A stretch of DNA of 64,000 nucleotides, from the NCBI RefSeq assembly GCF_030813715.1, contig NZ_JAUSUZ010000001.1, positions 8,166,501-8,230,500 on the forward strand. The letters run 5' to 3'. The notes below the pieces were generated by a model, which did not search any database, was not told the DNA's origin, and saw nothing but the letters and a program-made list of their open reading frames with translations. This document shows positions 9,091 to 17,565 of the stretch, piece after piece; position 1 is the first letter of the stretch, and every line of letters begins with the position of its first letter. Source of the stretch: Catenuloplanes indicus. GTDB lineage: Bacteria > Actinomycetota > Actinomycetes > Mycobacteriales > Micromonosporaceae. Made by a program: the position numbers and the translations under genes.

Positions 9091-10029
9091 CTAAAGGTCC
9101 GAGAACGTGTGGCGGTACTCGGACGGCGACGTGCCGAGGATGCGGTGGAAGTGCAGGCGCAGGTTCGCGCCGGTGCCGAGACCGACCCGCCGGGCGATCG
9201 CCTCGACGCTCAGATCACTGCGTTCCAGCAGCTCACGGGCGAGGTCGACGCGGGCCCGCAGCACCCACTGCATCGGCGTGTACCCGGTGTCCTCGACGAA
9301 CCGGCGGGAGAACGTGCGCGCGGAGACGCGCGCGTTGCGGGCCAGCACCTCGAGCGTGAGCCGCTCGTCGAGGTGCGCCAGCGCCCACTCCCGCGTGCCG
9401 GCGAACAGGTCGCCGAGCGGTTCCGGCACGCTGCGCGGCACGTACTGTGCCTGACCTCCGCTGCGGTACGGCGCCGCGACCAGCCGCCGGGCCACGTGGT
9501 TGGACAGGCCGACGCCGTGGTCCCGGCGGACCAGGTGCAGGCACAGGTCGATGCCGGACGCCGCACCGGCCGAGGTGAGCACCGCGCCCTCGTCCACGAA
9601 CAGCACGTTCTCGTCGACCCGGATCGACGGGTGCCGTTCCGCGAGCGCGCGCGTGTAATGCCAGTGCGTGGTGGCCCGGCGGCCGTCCAGCAGACCCGTC
9701 GCGGCCAGCGCGAACGCGCCGGTGGAGATCGCGGCCAGCCGGGTGCCGCGGGCGTGGGCGTGCCGTAGTGCCTCGACCACCTCGGGCGACGGTTCCGTGG
9801 TGGCGGGCTCCCGGTAGCCCGGGATGAAGATCGTGTCGGCACGGTCGAACGCGTCCAGGCCCTCGGCCACGTGGTACGACAACCCGTCACCGCCGGTGAC
9901 CAGGCCCGGCGCGGGACCGCAGACGCGCACCTCGTACGGCATGCTCGGCCGATTCGAGAAGACCTGCGCCGGGATGCCGACGTCCAGCGGCTTGGCGCCC
10001 TCCTGCACGAGTACGGCGATCTGATGCAC
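9091..10029 (-). CDS. GlxA-family AraC-type transcriptional regulator
   Basis: 312 residues from the GTG complementary to 10027-10029 (protein opens VHQIAVLVQEGAKPLDV). The N-terminal DJ-1/PfpI-like domain spans about 1-180; the nucleophile elbow reads AISTGAFAL, with Ser where enzymes of this fold have Cys, as is normal for GlxA regulators. The C-terminal AraC double helix-turn-helix covers about 215-312 (LTLEVLARNARVSARTFSRRF and the VEAIARRVGLGTGANLRLHF region). It lies divergent from the AidB-like gene with 64 bases between, so it may control that gene and itself. The ligand is unknown. Confidence 0.85.
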   Translation of the reverse strand: MHQIAVLVQEGAKPLDVGIPAQVFSNRPSMPYEVRVCGPAPGLVTGGDGLSYHVAEGLDAFDRADTIFIPGYREPATTEPSPEVVEALRHAHARGTRLAAISTGAFALAATGLLDGRRATTHWHYTRALAERHPSIRVDENVLFVDEGAVLTSAGAASGIDLCLHLVRRDHGVGLSNHVARRLVAAPYRSGGQAQYVPRSVPEPLGDLFAGTREWALAHLDERLTLEVLARNARVSARTFSRRFVEDTGYTPMQWVLRARVDLARELLERSDLSVEAIARRVGLGTGANLRLHFHRILGTSPSEYRHTFSDL

Positions 10030-10093
10030 CCGGCGATCATGCCGGATGCCGCGGCCGTGCGTGCCCGGCGGCACACGGCATAACGTCGGGTGC

Positions 10094-11392
10094 ATGACGC
10101 CGACACACGAGGTCACGAACCAGCCCCCACCCCTGCACGGGTACGACGTGAGCGCCGACCCGGTGCTCGAGGAAGCGCTCGACCGGGAGGGCGCCGGCTG
10201 GTCACTGCCGGACCTGCGCGCGCTCGGCCGGCGTGCCGGCGCGGCCGAGGCGCAGCGCTGGGGCGTGGAGGCGAACGAGTTCCCGCCGGTGCTGCGCACC
10301 CACGACCGCTACGGGCACCGGATCGACGAGGTCGGCTTCCACCCGTCCTGGCACCGGCTGATGGAGACCGGCGTGGCCGCGGGCCTGGCCGGTGCGCCGT
10401 GGGCGTCGCCCCGGCCCGGCGCGCACGTGGCCCGCGCGGCCGCGATGTCCGTGTGGAGCACGGTCGAGTCCGGCCACACGCTGCCGCGGGTGCTGCCGGA
10501 CGGCACCCGCAACACGTTCCGGATCCAGCGCCTGAAGGACAAGCTCGGCAACCGGAGCAACGCGAGCGCGGAGCCGGAGTTCGACGACACGGTCGCGTGG
10601 CCGGTCGGCGAACCCGGCCGCGGCGTGCGGACCATCCTGGAGATGGTGTCGCTGACCCGGCTGGACTGCGCGGTCGGCTCGGCGGCCGGGATCCGGGCCG
10701 CGCTGGTCCAGGCGGTGCACCACGCGCGGTGGCGGCACGCGTTCGGCCGGCCGCTGCTCGACGCGCCGCTGATGCGCAACGTGCTGGCCGACCTGGCGCT
10801 GGAGTCGGAGGCCGCGACCGCGCTGGCGTTCCGGGTCGCGGGCGCGGTGGATCGCGGCGAACGGGACTTCGCGCGGGTCGCGACCGCGCTGGCGAAGTTC
10901 TGGATCTGCAAGCGGCACCCGGTCGCGGTCGCGGAGGCGCTGGAATGCCTCGGCGGCAACGGGTACGTCGAGGAGTCCGGCCTGCCGCGGCTCTACCGGG
11001 ACGCGCCGCTGAACGGCATCTGGGAAGGCAGCGGGAACGTGAACGCGCTGGACGTGCTGCGCGCGCTGTCCCGGTCCCCGTCCGCGCTGGACGCGTACGC
11101 CGCGGAGGTCTCGCTCGCCGCCGGCGCGGACCGGCGGCTGGACGCGGCGTGGACCGCGGTGCGGGCCGAGCTGGCGGCCGCGACGGAGTTCGGCGCGCGC
11201 CGGCTGGTCGAGCGGATGGCGCTGGTGCTGCAGGCCGCGCTGCTGGTCCGGCACGCGCCGCCCGCGGTCGCGGACGCGTTCTGTGCGTCCCGGCTCGACC
11301 GCGACCGCGGGCTGGCGTTCGGCACGCTGCCGGCGGCCGCGGACGTCACCGGGATCCTCGCCCGGGTGCCACCGGTCCCGGCGGGCGGGTAG
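10094..11392 (+). CDS. AidB-like acyl-CoA dehydrogenase with the central domain deleted in frame
   Basis: 432 residues, whereas AidB-type flavoproteins have about 540. The N-terminus (NQPPPLHGYDVSADPVLEEAL, REGAGW, FHPSWHRLM) and the C-terminal half (RLKDKLGNRSNAS, ECLGGNGYVEESGLPRLYR, IWEGSGN) match AidB closely. Around residue 129 (10478-10481) the text jumps from VESGHT straight to LPRVLPDGTRN. In E. coli AidB, as I recall its sequence, roughly 105-110 residues lie between these points, including the MTEKQGGSD flavin-contacting segment of the middle beta domain. The reading frame is preserved. FAD binding is therefore doubtful and the gene may be a pseudogene. Divergent from the GlxA regulator. 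Confidence 0.8.
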   Translation: MTPTHEVTNQPPPLHGYDVSADPVLEEALDREGAGWSLPDLRALGRRAGAAEAQRWGVEANEFPPVLRTHDRYGHRIDEVGFHPSWHRLMETGVAAGLAGAPWASPRPGAHVARAAAMSVWSTVESGHTLPRVLPDGTRNTFRIQRLKDKLGNRSNASAEPEFDDTVAWPVGEPGRGVRTILEMVSLTRLDCAVGSAAGIRAALVQAVHHARWRHAFGRPLLDAPLMRNVLADLALESEAATALAFRVAGAVDRGERDFARVATALAKFWICKRHPVAVAEALECLGGNGYVEESGLPRLYRDAPLNGIWEGSGNVNALDVLRALSRSPSALDAYAAEVSLAAGADRRLDAAWTAVRAELAAATEFGARRLVERMALVLQAALLVRHAPPAVADAFCASRLDRDRGLAFGTLPAAADVTGILARVPPVPAGG

Positions 11393-11431
11393 TCGCCGCC
11401 GGCTTGCCGCCGGTACTTCTCCGCCGGGCCG

Positions 11432-12256
11432 TCAGGCGAACGTGTCCGGGTCCGGGCCGGTGCGGTAACCGCGGTCCAGCGTGACGATCTCCGCGATCTC
11501 CGCGTCGGTCAGCGAGAAGCCGAAGATGTCGAAGTTCTCCGCGACCCGGGACGGCGTCACGGACTTCGGGAAGATCACGTCGCCACGCTGGACGTGCCAG
11601 CGCAACGTCACCTGCGCCGTGGACCTCCCGTGCGCCTGCGCGATCCGGACCAGCACCGGGTCGTTCAGGCACTCGCCCTTCGCGATCGGCGACCACGCCT
11701 CGGTGACGATGCCGTGGGCCCGGCCGAACGCGCGGACCGCCTCGTTCGTCAGGTACGGGTGCACCTCGATCTGGTTGACCGCCGGCACGGTCTCCGTCTC
11801 CGCGAGGATCCGCTCCAGGTGCGGCACCTGGAAGTTGGAGACGCCGATCGCGCGGACCCGGCCGGTCCGGTGGATCTCCTCCATCACTCGCCACGTCGCC
11901 ACGTAGTCACTCTCGGCCGGGCGCGGCCAGTGGATCAGGAACAGGTCGAGCACGTCGAAGCCGAGCGCGTCCATGGTCGCGTCGAACGCGCGCAGTGCGT
12001 CGTCCCGCGCGTGCGCCCGGTTGTGCAGCTTGCTGGTCACGAACACGTCCGCGCGGTCCAGACCGGACGCGCGGATCGCCTCGCCGACCTCGCGCTCGTT
12101 GCCGTACCCCTCGGCCGTGTCGATGTGCCGGTAGCCGGTCTCCAGCGCGGTGAGCGTGGCCTTGACCGTCTCCTCCGGCGGCACCTGGAAGACACCGAAA
12201 CCCAGCTGCGGGATCTCGACGCCGTTGTTGAGCGTGATCACGGGTACTGCGGACAT
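11432..12256 (-). CDS. aldo/keto reductase, 2,5-diketogluconate reductase type
   Basis: 274 residues, a complete TIM-barrel AKR that reduces aldehydes or ketones with NADPH. The catalytic tetrad is visible: HIDTAEGYGNE (Asp and Tyr), FVTSKLH (Lys) and FLIHWP (His). The AKR signature GVSNFQVPHLERIL and the C-terminal IFPKSVTPSRVAENFDIF cofactor loop are intact. It starts at the ATG complementary to 12254-12256. A CCTTCGAAGG palindrome lies just upstream at 12266-12275. It is followed by nothing in the same direction before the AidB-like gene converges. Natural substrate not predictable. Confidence 0.9.
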   Translation of the reverse strand: MSAVPVITLNNGVEIPQLGFGVFQVPPEETVKATLTALETGYRHIDTAEGYGNEREVGEAIRASGLDRADVFVTSKLHNRAHARDDALRAFDATMDALGFDVLDLFLIHWPRPAESDYVATWRVMEEIHRTGRVRAIGVSNFQVPHLERILAETETVPAVNQIEVHPYLTNEAVRAFGRAHGIVTEAWSPIAKGECLNDPVLVRIAQAHGRSTAQVTLRWHVQRGDVIFPKSVTPSRVAENFDIFGFSLTDAEIAEIVTLDRGYRTGPDPDTFA

Positions 12257-12305
12257 GCGGATGATCCCTTCGAAGGCTGATCTGTCGCTACCGCATACCC
12301 CGTTT

Positions 12306-12788
12306 TCACTGGCCCTCCCACACCGCCTTCGCGCCGGTGTCGCCGGTGCGGATCACGTAGTACAGCGTGGCGCCGGACGCGGCCAGCGCGAGCACGCCGA
12401 GCAGGATGCCGAGCACCCGGTTGGACGCGGCGAAACCGTCCCGCGGCCGGACGAACCAGACCAGCGCCAGTGTGATCACGCCGAGCGCGACCGAGACGAG
12501 CAGCGTGGTGGTGCCCAGGTCGCTGTGCTCGTTGAGTCGCGGGTAGTAACCCTCGCTGATCCGGCCCTGCGCGTCCAGCCGGGCGTAGAACGCGTCCCCG
12601 CTCAGCTTCGCCAGCAGCGCGGACAGCGGCGCGCCGATCGCCAGCAGGCCGAGCACCCAGCGGGTGTGCGCACGGGTGACCGGCACGAACGCGTACACGA
12701 TCGCCAGCACGGCCAGCAGCGGCACGAACACCACCGCGGCGTGCACCATCAGCGGGTGGGCCGGGATGCCCATCACGGTCTCGAACAC
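12306..12788 (-). CDS. DUF2231 membrane protein
   Basis: 160 residues from the GTG complementary to 12786-12788, chosen because AGGAGG lies four bases upstream; the in-frame ATG five codons later would be too far from it. The product has four hydrophobic helices (around HAAVVFVPLLAVLAIVYAFV, WVLGLLAIGAPLSALLA, TTTLLVSVALGVITLALVWF and VLGILLGVLALAASGATLYY) and the GIPAHPLMVHA opening of DUF2231 proteins, some of which resemble cytochrome b subunits. The function is not known. It stands in tandem with the aldo/keto reductase, about 50 bases ahead of it. Confidence 0.85.
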   Translation of the reverse strand: MFETVMGIPAHPLMVHAAVVFVPLLAVLAIVYAFVPVTRAHTRWVLGLLAIGAPLSALLAKLSGDAFYARLDAQGRISEGYYPRLNEHSDLGTTTLLVSVALGVITLALVWFVRPRDGFAASNRVLGILLGVLALAASGATLYYVIRTGDTGAKAVWEGQ

Positions 12789-12972
12789 GGCGCCTCCTGG
12801 ATCGGGTGCACACACAATACGGAACACCCCGGCCGTTCGGCCCCCCAAGTCCACAATCGATCGAGGGTACGAGGGCTGAGGCGCGGATACCGGGTCAGCT
12901 GCGTGCGGTGCGCGATCCGGTCGGCCGGTGCCGCGCCCCGGCGTGCCGCCGGAGGATCTTCCCCGTGGGTAA

Positions 12973-13334
12973 TCAGGCGAATGCGTTGCGAAAACTGACA
13001 CCGCTGCGTGCGAGGAGGTTCTCGCCGCCGGGCTCGGGCCGTACCGCGAGGGCACCGACCCGGAGTACATCTGGTACTTCGACGCGGATGACGACGGCGC
13101 GGTGTGCGAGCCGCCCCCGGCCGGTGGCGGCTCGTCCTCCGGCAGCGGTTCCTCGTCGGGCGGCGGTTCCTCGTCCGGTGGGGATTCCGGTGGGTCCGGT
13201 GACCCGGGGGCGGCGCCGTCTACTACACGAACTGCTCCGCCGCGCGGGCCGCCGGTGCGGCACCAGTCCACGCGGGGCAGCCAGGCTACGGCACGCACCT
13301 GGACCGCGACGGCGACGGCGTCGGCTGCGAGTGA
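12973..13334 (+). pseudogene. Excalibur calcium-binding domain protein, broken by frameshift
   Basis: Two Excalibur-like domains can be read in different frames. The first, in the frame of 13021, reads CEEVLAAGLGPY then YIWYFDADDDGAVCE and runs into a Gly/Ser linker (13110-13200). The second, in the frame of 13218, reads VYYTNCSAARAAGAAPVHA and GYGTHLDRDGDGVGCE and ends at the TGA at 13332-13334. The shift must fall within or just after the linker, between about 13110 and 13218. Upstream, the first frame is closed by TAA at 12970 with no start codon or signal peptide after it, so the N-terminus is also lost. The DxDxDG calcium motifs are intact in both domains. These are normally secreted proteins. 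Confidence 0.8.
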
Positions 13335-13358
13335 GCGCGCCCGGCGGGCGGGCGCCGC

Positions 13359-14034
13359 TCAGCGGGGGCGCCGCAGCGCCGCGTCGAGCCAGGCGAAGCT
13401 CTCCTCCTGCATGTCCGCGTCGAAGACGTGGCCGGAGAGCGCGGCGACCTGCCACGCGCGGAACGCGCCCATCGAGAAGCCGAGCGCGGCGATCCGGCCG
13501 CGGTCGACCTGGGGGAGCGAGGCCAGGAACGCAGCCGCGCGGGCGTCCTCGCGGGCGGCCGGGCCGGCCGGGGAGGAGCCGAGCCCGTAGAGGTTGCCGG
13601 CCAGCGCCTGCTGCGCCTCGTAGGTGAGCCCGGCCCGGTCACCCCAGCCGAGCGTGTCCACGGCCAGCACGGCGTAGCCTCGGGCGGTCAGTTCGTCGGC
13701 GACGAACCGGCCGCTCATCAGGCGGGTCGTCCACTCCCGGGCGGAGGCGAGGCGTGCCTCGTCGTACCACGGTTCGACGAGCTTCTCCTTGCCGATGTGG
13801 AAGCGGGAGCCGTGGTCGTGCAGCAGCAGCACGGCCGGGTGCGGGCCGGGGCGGTCCGGCGTGAGCAGTGCGGCGCGCACCCGGCTGTACCGGGTGATGT
13901 CGAACGCGACCAGGCGCCGCACGTACCCGCGGGGTGGTCCTCTGCTCGTCCGCACGGGCGTGCCGGCGCCACGCGCCGAAGTCGCGGATCGGGGAGTTGC
14001 CCCAGGCGTCCGGGTACGTCAGGCCGGTGAACAC
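13359..14034 (-). pseudogene. dienelactone-hydrolase-family esterase, two internal losses
   Basis: The gene can be followed from a GTG complementary to 14032-14034 (VFTGLTYPDAWGNSPIRDFG) through about 33 codons, then in another frame from GYVRRLVAFDITRYSRVRA (near 13935) to the stop at 13359. Homologues, from memory, have about 30 more residues at this junction. The core VLLLHDHGSRFHIGKEKLVEPW and the nucleophile elbow LGFSMGAF are intact. Right after the elbow, ALSGHV is joined to FDADMQEESFAWLD, which in relatives lies far downstream next to the catalytic His; the segment with the acid residue is missing. The whole is inactive or strongly altered. Its 5' end overlaps the truncated epimerase. 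Confidence 0.75.
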
Positions 14035-14429
14035 GTGCCCGGGTTCCGCCGGCCGTAGCCGACGGCCGCGAACGACGACGTCACCACGGTACGGCCGACG
14101 CCCGCGTCCCGGGCTGCCCGCAGCACCCTCAGCGTGCCGTCCCGGGCCGGCCCGATCACGTCGGCCGCGCGGCGCGGCTCGCCCGCCGGGAACGGCGACG
14201 CCACGTGCAGCACGGCAGCGCACCCGTCGACCGCGGCGTCCCACCCGTGGTCCGACATGAGGTCCGCGACCACGATCGACAGTCCGGCCGGGTCGCCGAG
14301 CGCGGCGCGGACCGCGTCGGCGCGAGCCGGCGACCGGACCGTGGTCCGCACCGGGTGCCCGCGCCGCAGCAGACGGGCCACGCAGTGCGCGCCGAGGGAA
14401 CCGGACCCGCCGGTGACCAGCACGGTCAC
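14019..14429 (-). pseudogene. NAD-dependent epimerase/dehydratase, C-terminal two thirds lost
   Basis: About 136 residues from the GTG complementary to 14427-14429. The Rossmann start VTVLVTGGSGSLGAHC gives the NAD(P)-binding GxxGxxG, followed by VVADLMSDHGWDAAVDGC and HVASPF, as in dihydroflavonol-reductase-like epimerases. Homology stops after VVTSSFAAVGYG; the frame then runs 9 more codons to a TGA at 14019-14021. The catalytic YxxxK and the substrate domain (about 200 residues) are absent. The break point abuts the start of the dienelactone-hydrolase remnant, so a single deletion could have removed the epimerase tail and the spacer. Confidence 0.8.
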
Positions 14430-14522
14430 GACTGCGTTCCGGCGGCCGGAATGCGGTCGGTCAACGGACCATCGTAGAAGCCGCGGGCCCGGCACGGGCA
14501 GCCGCCGGGTACGGTCCGGGGC

Positions 14523-14864
14523 GTGGACATCGTGCGATCACTGGTGCTGTTCGGCCTCGCGGCGCTGGCCGAGATCGGCGGCGCCTGGCTGATCTGGCAG
14601 GGCTGGCGGGAGAACCGCGGCCTGTGGTGGATCGCGGCCGGCGTGATCGCGCTCGGCCTCTACGGCTTCGTGGCCACGTTCCAGCCCGACCCGAACTTCG
14701 GCCGCATCCTGGCCGCCTACGGCGGTGTCTTCGTGGCCGGCTCGCTCGCCTGGGCCGTGGTCGTCGACCGGTTCCGCCCGGACCGCTGGGACCTGGCCGG
14801 CGCGGCCCTCTGCCTGGCCGGCGTGGCCGTCATCATGTACGCGCCGCGCGGGGACGCGGGCTGA
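14523..14864 (+). CDS. YnfA family (UPF0060) small membrane protein
   Basis: 113 residues from GTG 14523, the usual length. Four hydrophobic helices are visible, and the family signatures [46 protein letters not shown] and [19 protein letters not shown] are intact. YnfA proteins belong to the small-multidrug-resistance-like superfamily; a transport role is suspected but unproven. It is an intact gene next to a run of decayed ones and converges with the ABM-like gene six bases away. Confidence 0.9.
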   Translation: MDIVRSLVLFGLAALAEIGGAWLIWQGWRENRGLWWIAAGVIALGLYGFVATFQPDPNFGRILAAYGGVFVAGSLAWAVVVDRFRPDRWDLAGAALCLAGVAVIMYAPRGDAG

Positions 14865-14869
14865 GGGAC

Positions 14870-15175
14870 CTAGGTCTCGAAGTCGACCTCGTAGTGGCGG
14901 ACGAGCGTGTCGTAGCGGACGAACAGCGCGCGCACCGCGTCCGCGATCACCGGTGCCTCCGGGTCGTCACCGGCGAACCGGTGCACCGCGTCCATGTCGG
15001 CGAAGTACGTGATGGCGAGGAACTCGACCTCGTCGCCGACCGTGCGGCGCATCAGCCGGGCGCCGCCGAAACCGTTGACGGCGCGCAGCGTGGACAGCAC
15101 CTCGGCCCGGTAGTGCCGGTCGTAGCCGTCGGCGTCCTGGGCGCGGACCCAGCCGCGCCAGACTCGTGCGATCAC
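14870..15175 (-). CDS. ABM-like dimeric alpha+beta barrel protein
   Basis: 101 residues from the GTG complementary to 15173-15175, with GAGGT upstream. The pattern (ARVWRGWVRAQDADGYDRHY, GFGGARLMRRTVGDEVEFLAITYFADMDAVHRF) fits antibiotic-biosynthesis-monooxygenase-like ferredoxin-fold proteins, which form dimeric barrels. No cofactor motif is expected or seen. The specific role is unknown. The 136 bases upstream, towards the oxidoreductase-methyltransferase gene, contain no further gene. Confidence 0.7.
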   Translation of the reverse strand: MIARVWRGWVRAQDADGYDRHYRAEVLSTLRAVNGFGGARLMRRTVGDEVEFLAITYFADMDAVHRFAGDDPEAPVIADAVRALFVRYDTLVRHYEVDFET

Positions 15176-15311
15176 GAACCGACCTCGCCTTCAGCGTTGG
15201 GTGTCGGGTCGATTGTGCCCGTTGGCCGCCGCACGCAGGGGGCGAACACGCGCCTCCAGCAGCGGGTTCACACGGCCGAAACAGAGCTGTGCGAACCCGC
15301 CGGGCCCGGGT

Positions 15312-16883
15312 TCAGCGGCGCTTCGCCCGGACCACCACGTCGTGCACGGTGGTGCCCCGCGCGGCCCGGGAACGCTCCTCGGCCACCTGGACGTCCCATT
15401 CGTCCGGCTTGAGGGTGGCGGCGATCTGTGCCGCGGTCATGAACATCTCGGGCAGGTCCGGGCGGTTCAGCGGCGCCTGCGCGACGTCGGTGTAGCTGTG
15501 GTTGACCACGAGCAGCGTGCCGCCCGGCGCCACGCCGGACCCGAGCCGCCGGTACAGGTCCTCGGCCGCAGCGCCGTACATGTGCACGAAGTGCGTGCTG
15601 ACCAGGTCGTACGCGCCCGGCTCCGGGATCCACCCGGCCAGGTCGCCCTGTTCCCAGGCGACGGTCACGCCGGCCTCGGCCGCGTGCTCGGCGGCGCGGG
15701 TGAGCGCGGTCGCGGAGATGTCCACGCCGGTGGTCCGCCAGCCCTGCTTCGCCAGCCAGATCGCGTCGCCGCCCTCGCCGCAGCCGGCGTCCAGCGCGCG
15801 GCCCGGGGTGAGCCCGGCGACGTCGCTGACCAGGTGCGGGTTCGGGTTGCCGCTGAACCGGTGGCCGTGCGCGCTGTACCTGCGCTCCCAGTAGTCGCGG
15901 GAGTGGAGCTCGGCCGGGTCGTCGCCGCTCACGCCGAGCCGCCGGAACGCGACCGCGCGCCGCGTGTCCTGCTCGATCAGGTCCATGTTGAGCGCGGCGC
16001 CGGCCACCAGGCCACTGCCGGCCGCCACGATCACCTGCGCCATCGGGTCGACCACGTTGCCGGCCGCGAACACGCCCGGCCTGCTGGTCGCGCCGTTCGG
16101 GGCGACCGGGACGAATGCGCCGATCGGCACCGGGCCCATCCGCTTCTCCTCGGCCACGATGCCGAGCCCGGTCAGCAGCCCGTCGCGCGGCCGCACGCCG
16201 GTCTGCACCACGAGCACGTCGCGGGGGACGATCTCGCCGGACTCCAGGCGGACGCCGGTCAGCCGGTCACCGGTCACCTCCACGGCGGTGACCCGGCCCT
16301 CGACGATCCGCACCCGGCGCGCGTCCAGCTGCTCGCGCTGCTCGTCCGTGACCGTGAACCCGTCGTGCAGGAAGAGCGCGACGTCGCCGGTCCACTGGCC
16401 CCAGAGCAACGCGCCGTGCACCGCCATCGGCCCGGTCGCGATGATCCCGATCGCCCGGTCGCGGACCTCGTACCCGTGGCAGTACGGGCAGTGCAGCACG
16501 TCCCGCCCGAACCGCTCGGCCAGCCCGGGGATGTCCGGCAGCTCGTCGACGAGCCCGGTGGTGACGAGCACCCGCCGGGCTCGGACCCGGGCACCGGGTG
16601 TGGTCACGACGAAACCGTGGTCGGCGTCGCCGGTCACGTCGGTGACGGTGGCGTCCAGGAACTCGCCGCCGTACGAGGTGACCTCCGCGCGGCCGATCCG
16701 CAGCAGCTCGGCCGGTGGCGTGTTCTCCCGGCCCAGGTAGTTGTGCACGTGCCCGGCCGGTGCGTTGCGCGGCTCGCCCGCGTCGATCACCAGCACCGAG
16801 CGGCGCGCCCGGGTGAGCGCGAGCGCACCGCTCAGACCGGCGGCCCCGCCGCCGATGACCACCACGTCGTACTGCTCTCTCAC
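15312..16883 (-). CDS. fused thioredoxin-reductase-like flavoprotein and SAM-dependent methyltransferase
   Basis: 523 residues from the GTG complementary to 16881-16883, with AGGAGG eight bases upstream. Residues 1 to about 310 are a class II pyridine nucleotide-disulfide oxidoreductase: FAD loop VVIGGGAAGLSGAL, redox pair Cys132/Cys135 in HCPYCHG, and the late GVFAAGNVVDP FAD motif. From about residue 330 a class I methyltransferase follows: YWERRYSAHGHRFSGNPNP, then the SAM-binding LDAGCGEGGDAIWLA. The junction is in frame with no sign of damage, and such bifunctional proteins occur in other actinobacteria. The substrate is unknown; a thiol, selenium or tellurium compound is a guess. Confidence 0.88.
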   Translation of the reverse strand: MREQYDVVVIGGGAAGLSGALALTRARRSVLVIDAGEPRNAPAGHVHNYLGRENTPPAELLRIGRAEVTSYGGEFLDATVTDVTGDADHGFVVTTPGARVRARRVLVTTGLVDELPDIPGLAERFGRDVLHCPYCHGYEVRDRAIGIIATGPMAVHGALLWGQWTGDVALFLHDGFTVTDEQREQLDARRVRIVEGRVTAVEVTGDRLTGVRLESGEIVPRDVLVVQTGVRPRDGLLTGLGIVAEEKRMGPVPIGAFVPVAPNGATSRPGVFAAGNVVDPMAQVIVAAGSGLVAGAALNMDLIEQDTRRAVAFRRLGVSGDDPAELHSRDYWERRYSAHGHRFSGNPNPHLVSDVAGLTPGRALDAGCGEGGDAIWLAKQGWRTTGVDISATALTRAAEHAAEAGVTVAWEQGDLAGWIPEPGAYDLVSTHFVHMYGAAAEDLYRRLGSGVAPGGTLLVVNHSYTDVAQAPLNRPDLPEMFMTAAQIAATLKPDEWDVQVAEERSRAARGTTVHDVVVRAKRR

Positions 16884-16927
16884 GGTCCTGCCTCCTCGTT
16901 CTCCGCTGGAACGAGGGTGTCCCGGCT

Positions 16928-16956
16928 CCGTTGCAACGGCAAGAAACCTTGCCGTT
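16928..16956. terminator. two overlapping inverted repeats, probable terminator after dhaL
   Basis: AACGGCAAG-AAAC-CTTGCCGTT forms a perfect 9-bp stem at 16935-16956, overlapping the perfect palindrome CCGTTGCAACGG at 16928-16939. It lies 26 bases past the dhaL stop and 45 bases ahead of the flavoprotein start. There is no long T run. It could end dhaKL transcription, or be an operator for the gene downstream. Confidence 0.55.
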
Positions 16957-16981
16957 TCGGCAAAATCGGCCCGGCGCGACG

Positions 16982-17563
16982 TCAGGCCAGCGCCCGGAAG
17001 ATCAACGCGGTCGACGTCGCGCCCGGGTCCTGGTGGCCGATGCTGCGTTCACCGAGGTAGGACGCGCGTCCCTTGCGGGCCTGCAGGTCGGTGGTGGCGC
17101 GTGCGGCCTCCTCCGCCGCGGTCGCGGCCGCCTGCGGGCCCTTCCGCCGGAACGCCGCGACCGCCGGTAACCACGCGTCCACCATGGTCTTGTCGCCCGG
17201 CTGCGCACCGCCCAGCTTCCGGATCGCGGCGAGTCCGGCGTCGAGCGCGTCGCCGAGCTGTTCCGTGGTCACGTCCGGGCTGGTCAGCGTCTTGCCCATG
17301 GCCCGGAACGCGGAACCGTAGAGCGGCCCGGACGCGCCGCCGACCTTCGAGATCAGCGTCGCGCCGGTCTTGGTCAGTACGTCACCGACGGTGTGCGCCT
17401 CGAACCCGTCCAGCGCCGCCCGGACGGCCGCGAAGCCGCGCTTCAGGTTCGCACCGTGATCACCGTCGCCGATCGCGGAGTCCAGCCGAGTCAGCGTCTC
17501 CGCCTCCGCCTCCACGGTGGCGGCGATCGCGGCGATCCACTCGCGCGCCTGTTCGACGTTCAC
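16982..17563 (-). CDS. dhaL: dihydroxyacetone kinase subunit DhaL (ADP-binding)
   Basis: 193 residues from the GTG complementary to 17561-17563, chosen because a G-rich site (GGGGGG) lies seven bases upstream; an alternative GTG two codons earlier would overlap the dhaK stop. DhaL holds ADP/ATP tightly and passes phosphate to DhaK-bound dihydroxyacetone. The Asp-rich Mg-nucleotide loop DSAIGDGDHGAN, the GGASGPLYG helix turn and DPGATST near the end are all present. It starts two bases after dhaK, so the two are translationally coupled. DhaM, the PTS-side partner, is on the opposite strand upstream of dhaK. Confidence 0.95.
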   Translation of the reverse strand: MNVEQAREWIAAIAATVEAEAETLTRLDSAIGDGDHGANLKRGFAAVRAALDGFEAHTVGDVLTKTGATLISKVGGASGPLYGSAFRAMGKTLTSPDVTTEQLGDALDAGLAAIRKLGGAQPGDKTMVDAWLPAVAAFRRKGPQAAATAAEEAARATTDLQARKGRASYLGERSIGHQDPGATSTALIFRALA

Positions 17564-17565
17564 GA

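Noticed and set aside
13120-13200. Short repeated TCCTCGTCCGG-like units that might be taken for a CRISPR array
   Set aside because: They encode a Gly/Ser linker in the Excalibur gene; there are no regular spacers and no cas genes.
15312-16883. The flavoprotein-methyltransferase fusion as a deletion artefact
   Set aside because: Both domains are full length with a sensible linker, and such fusions occur in other actinobacteria.
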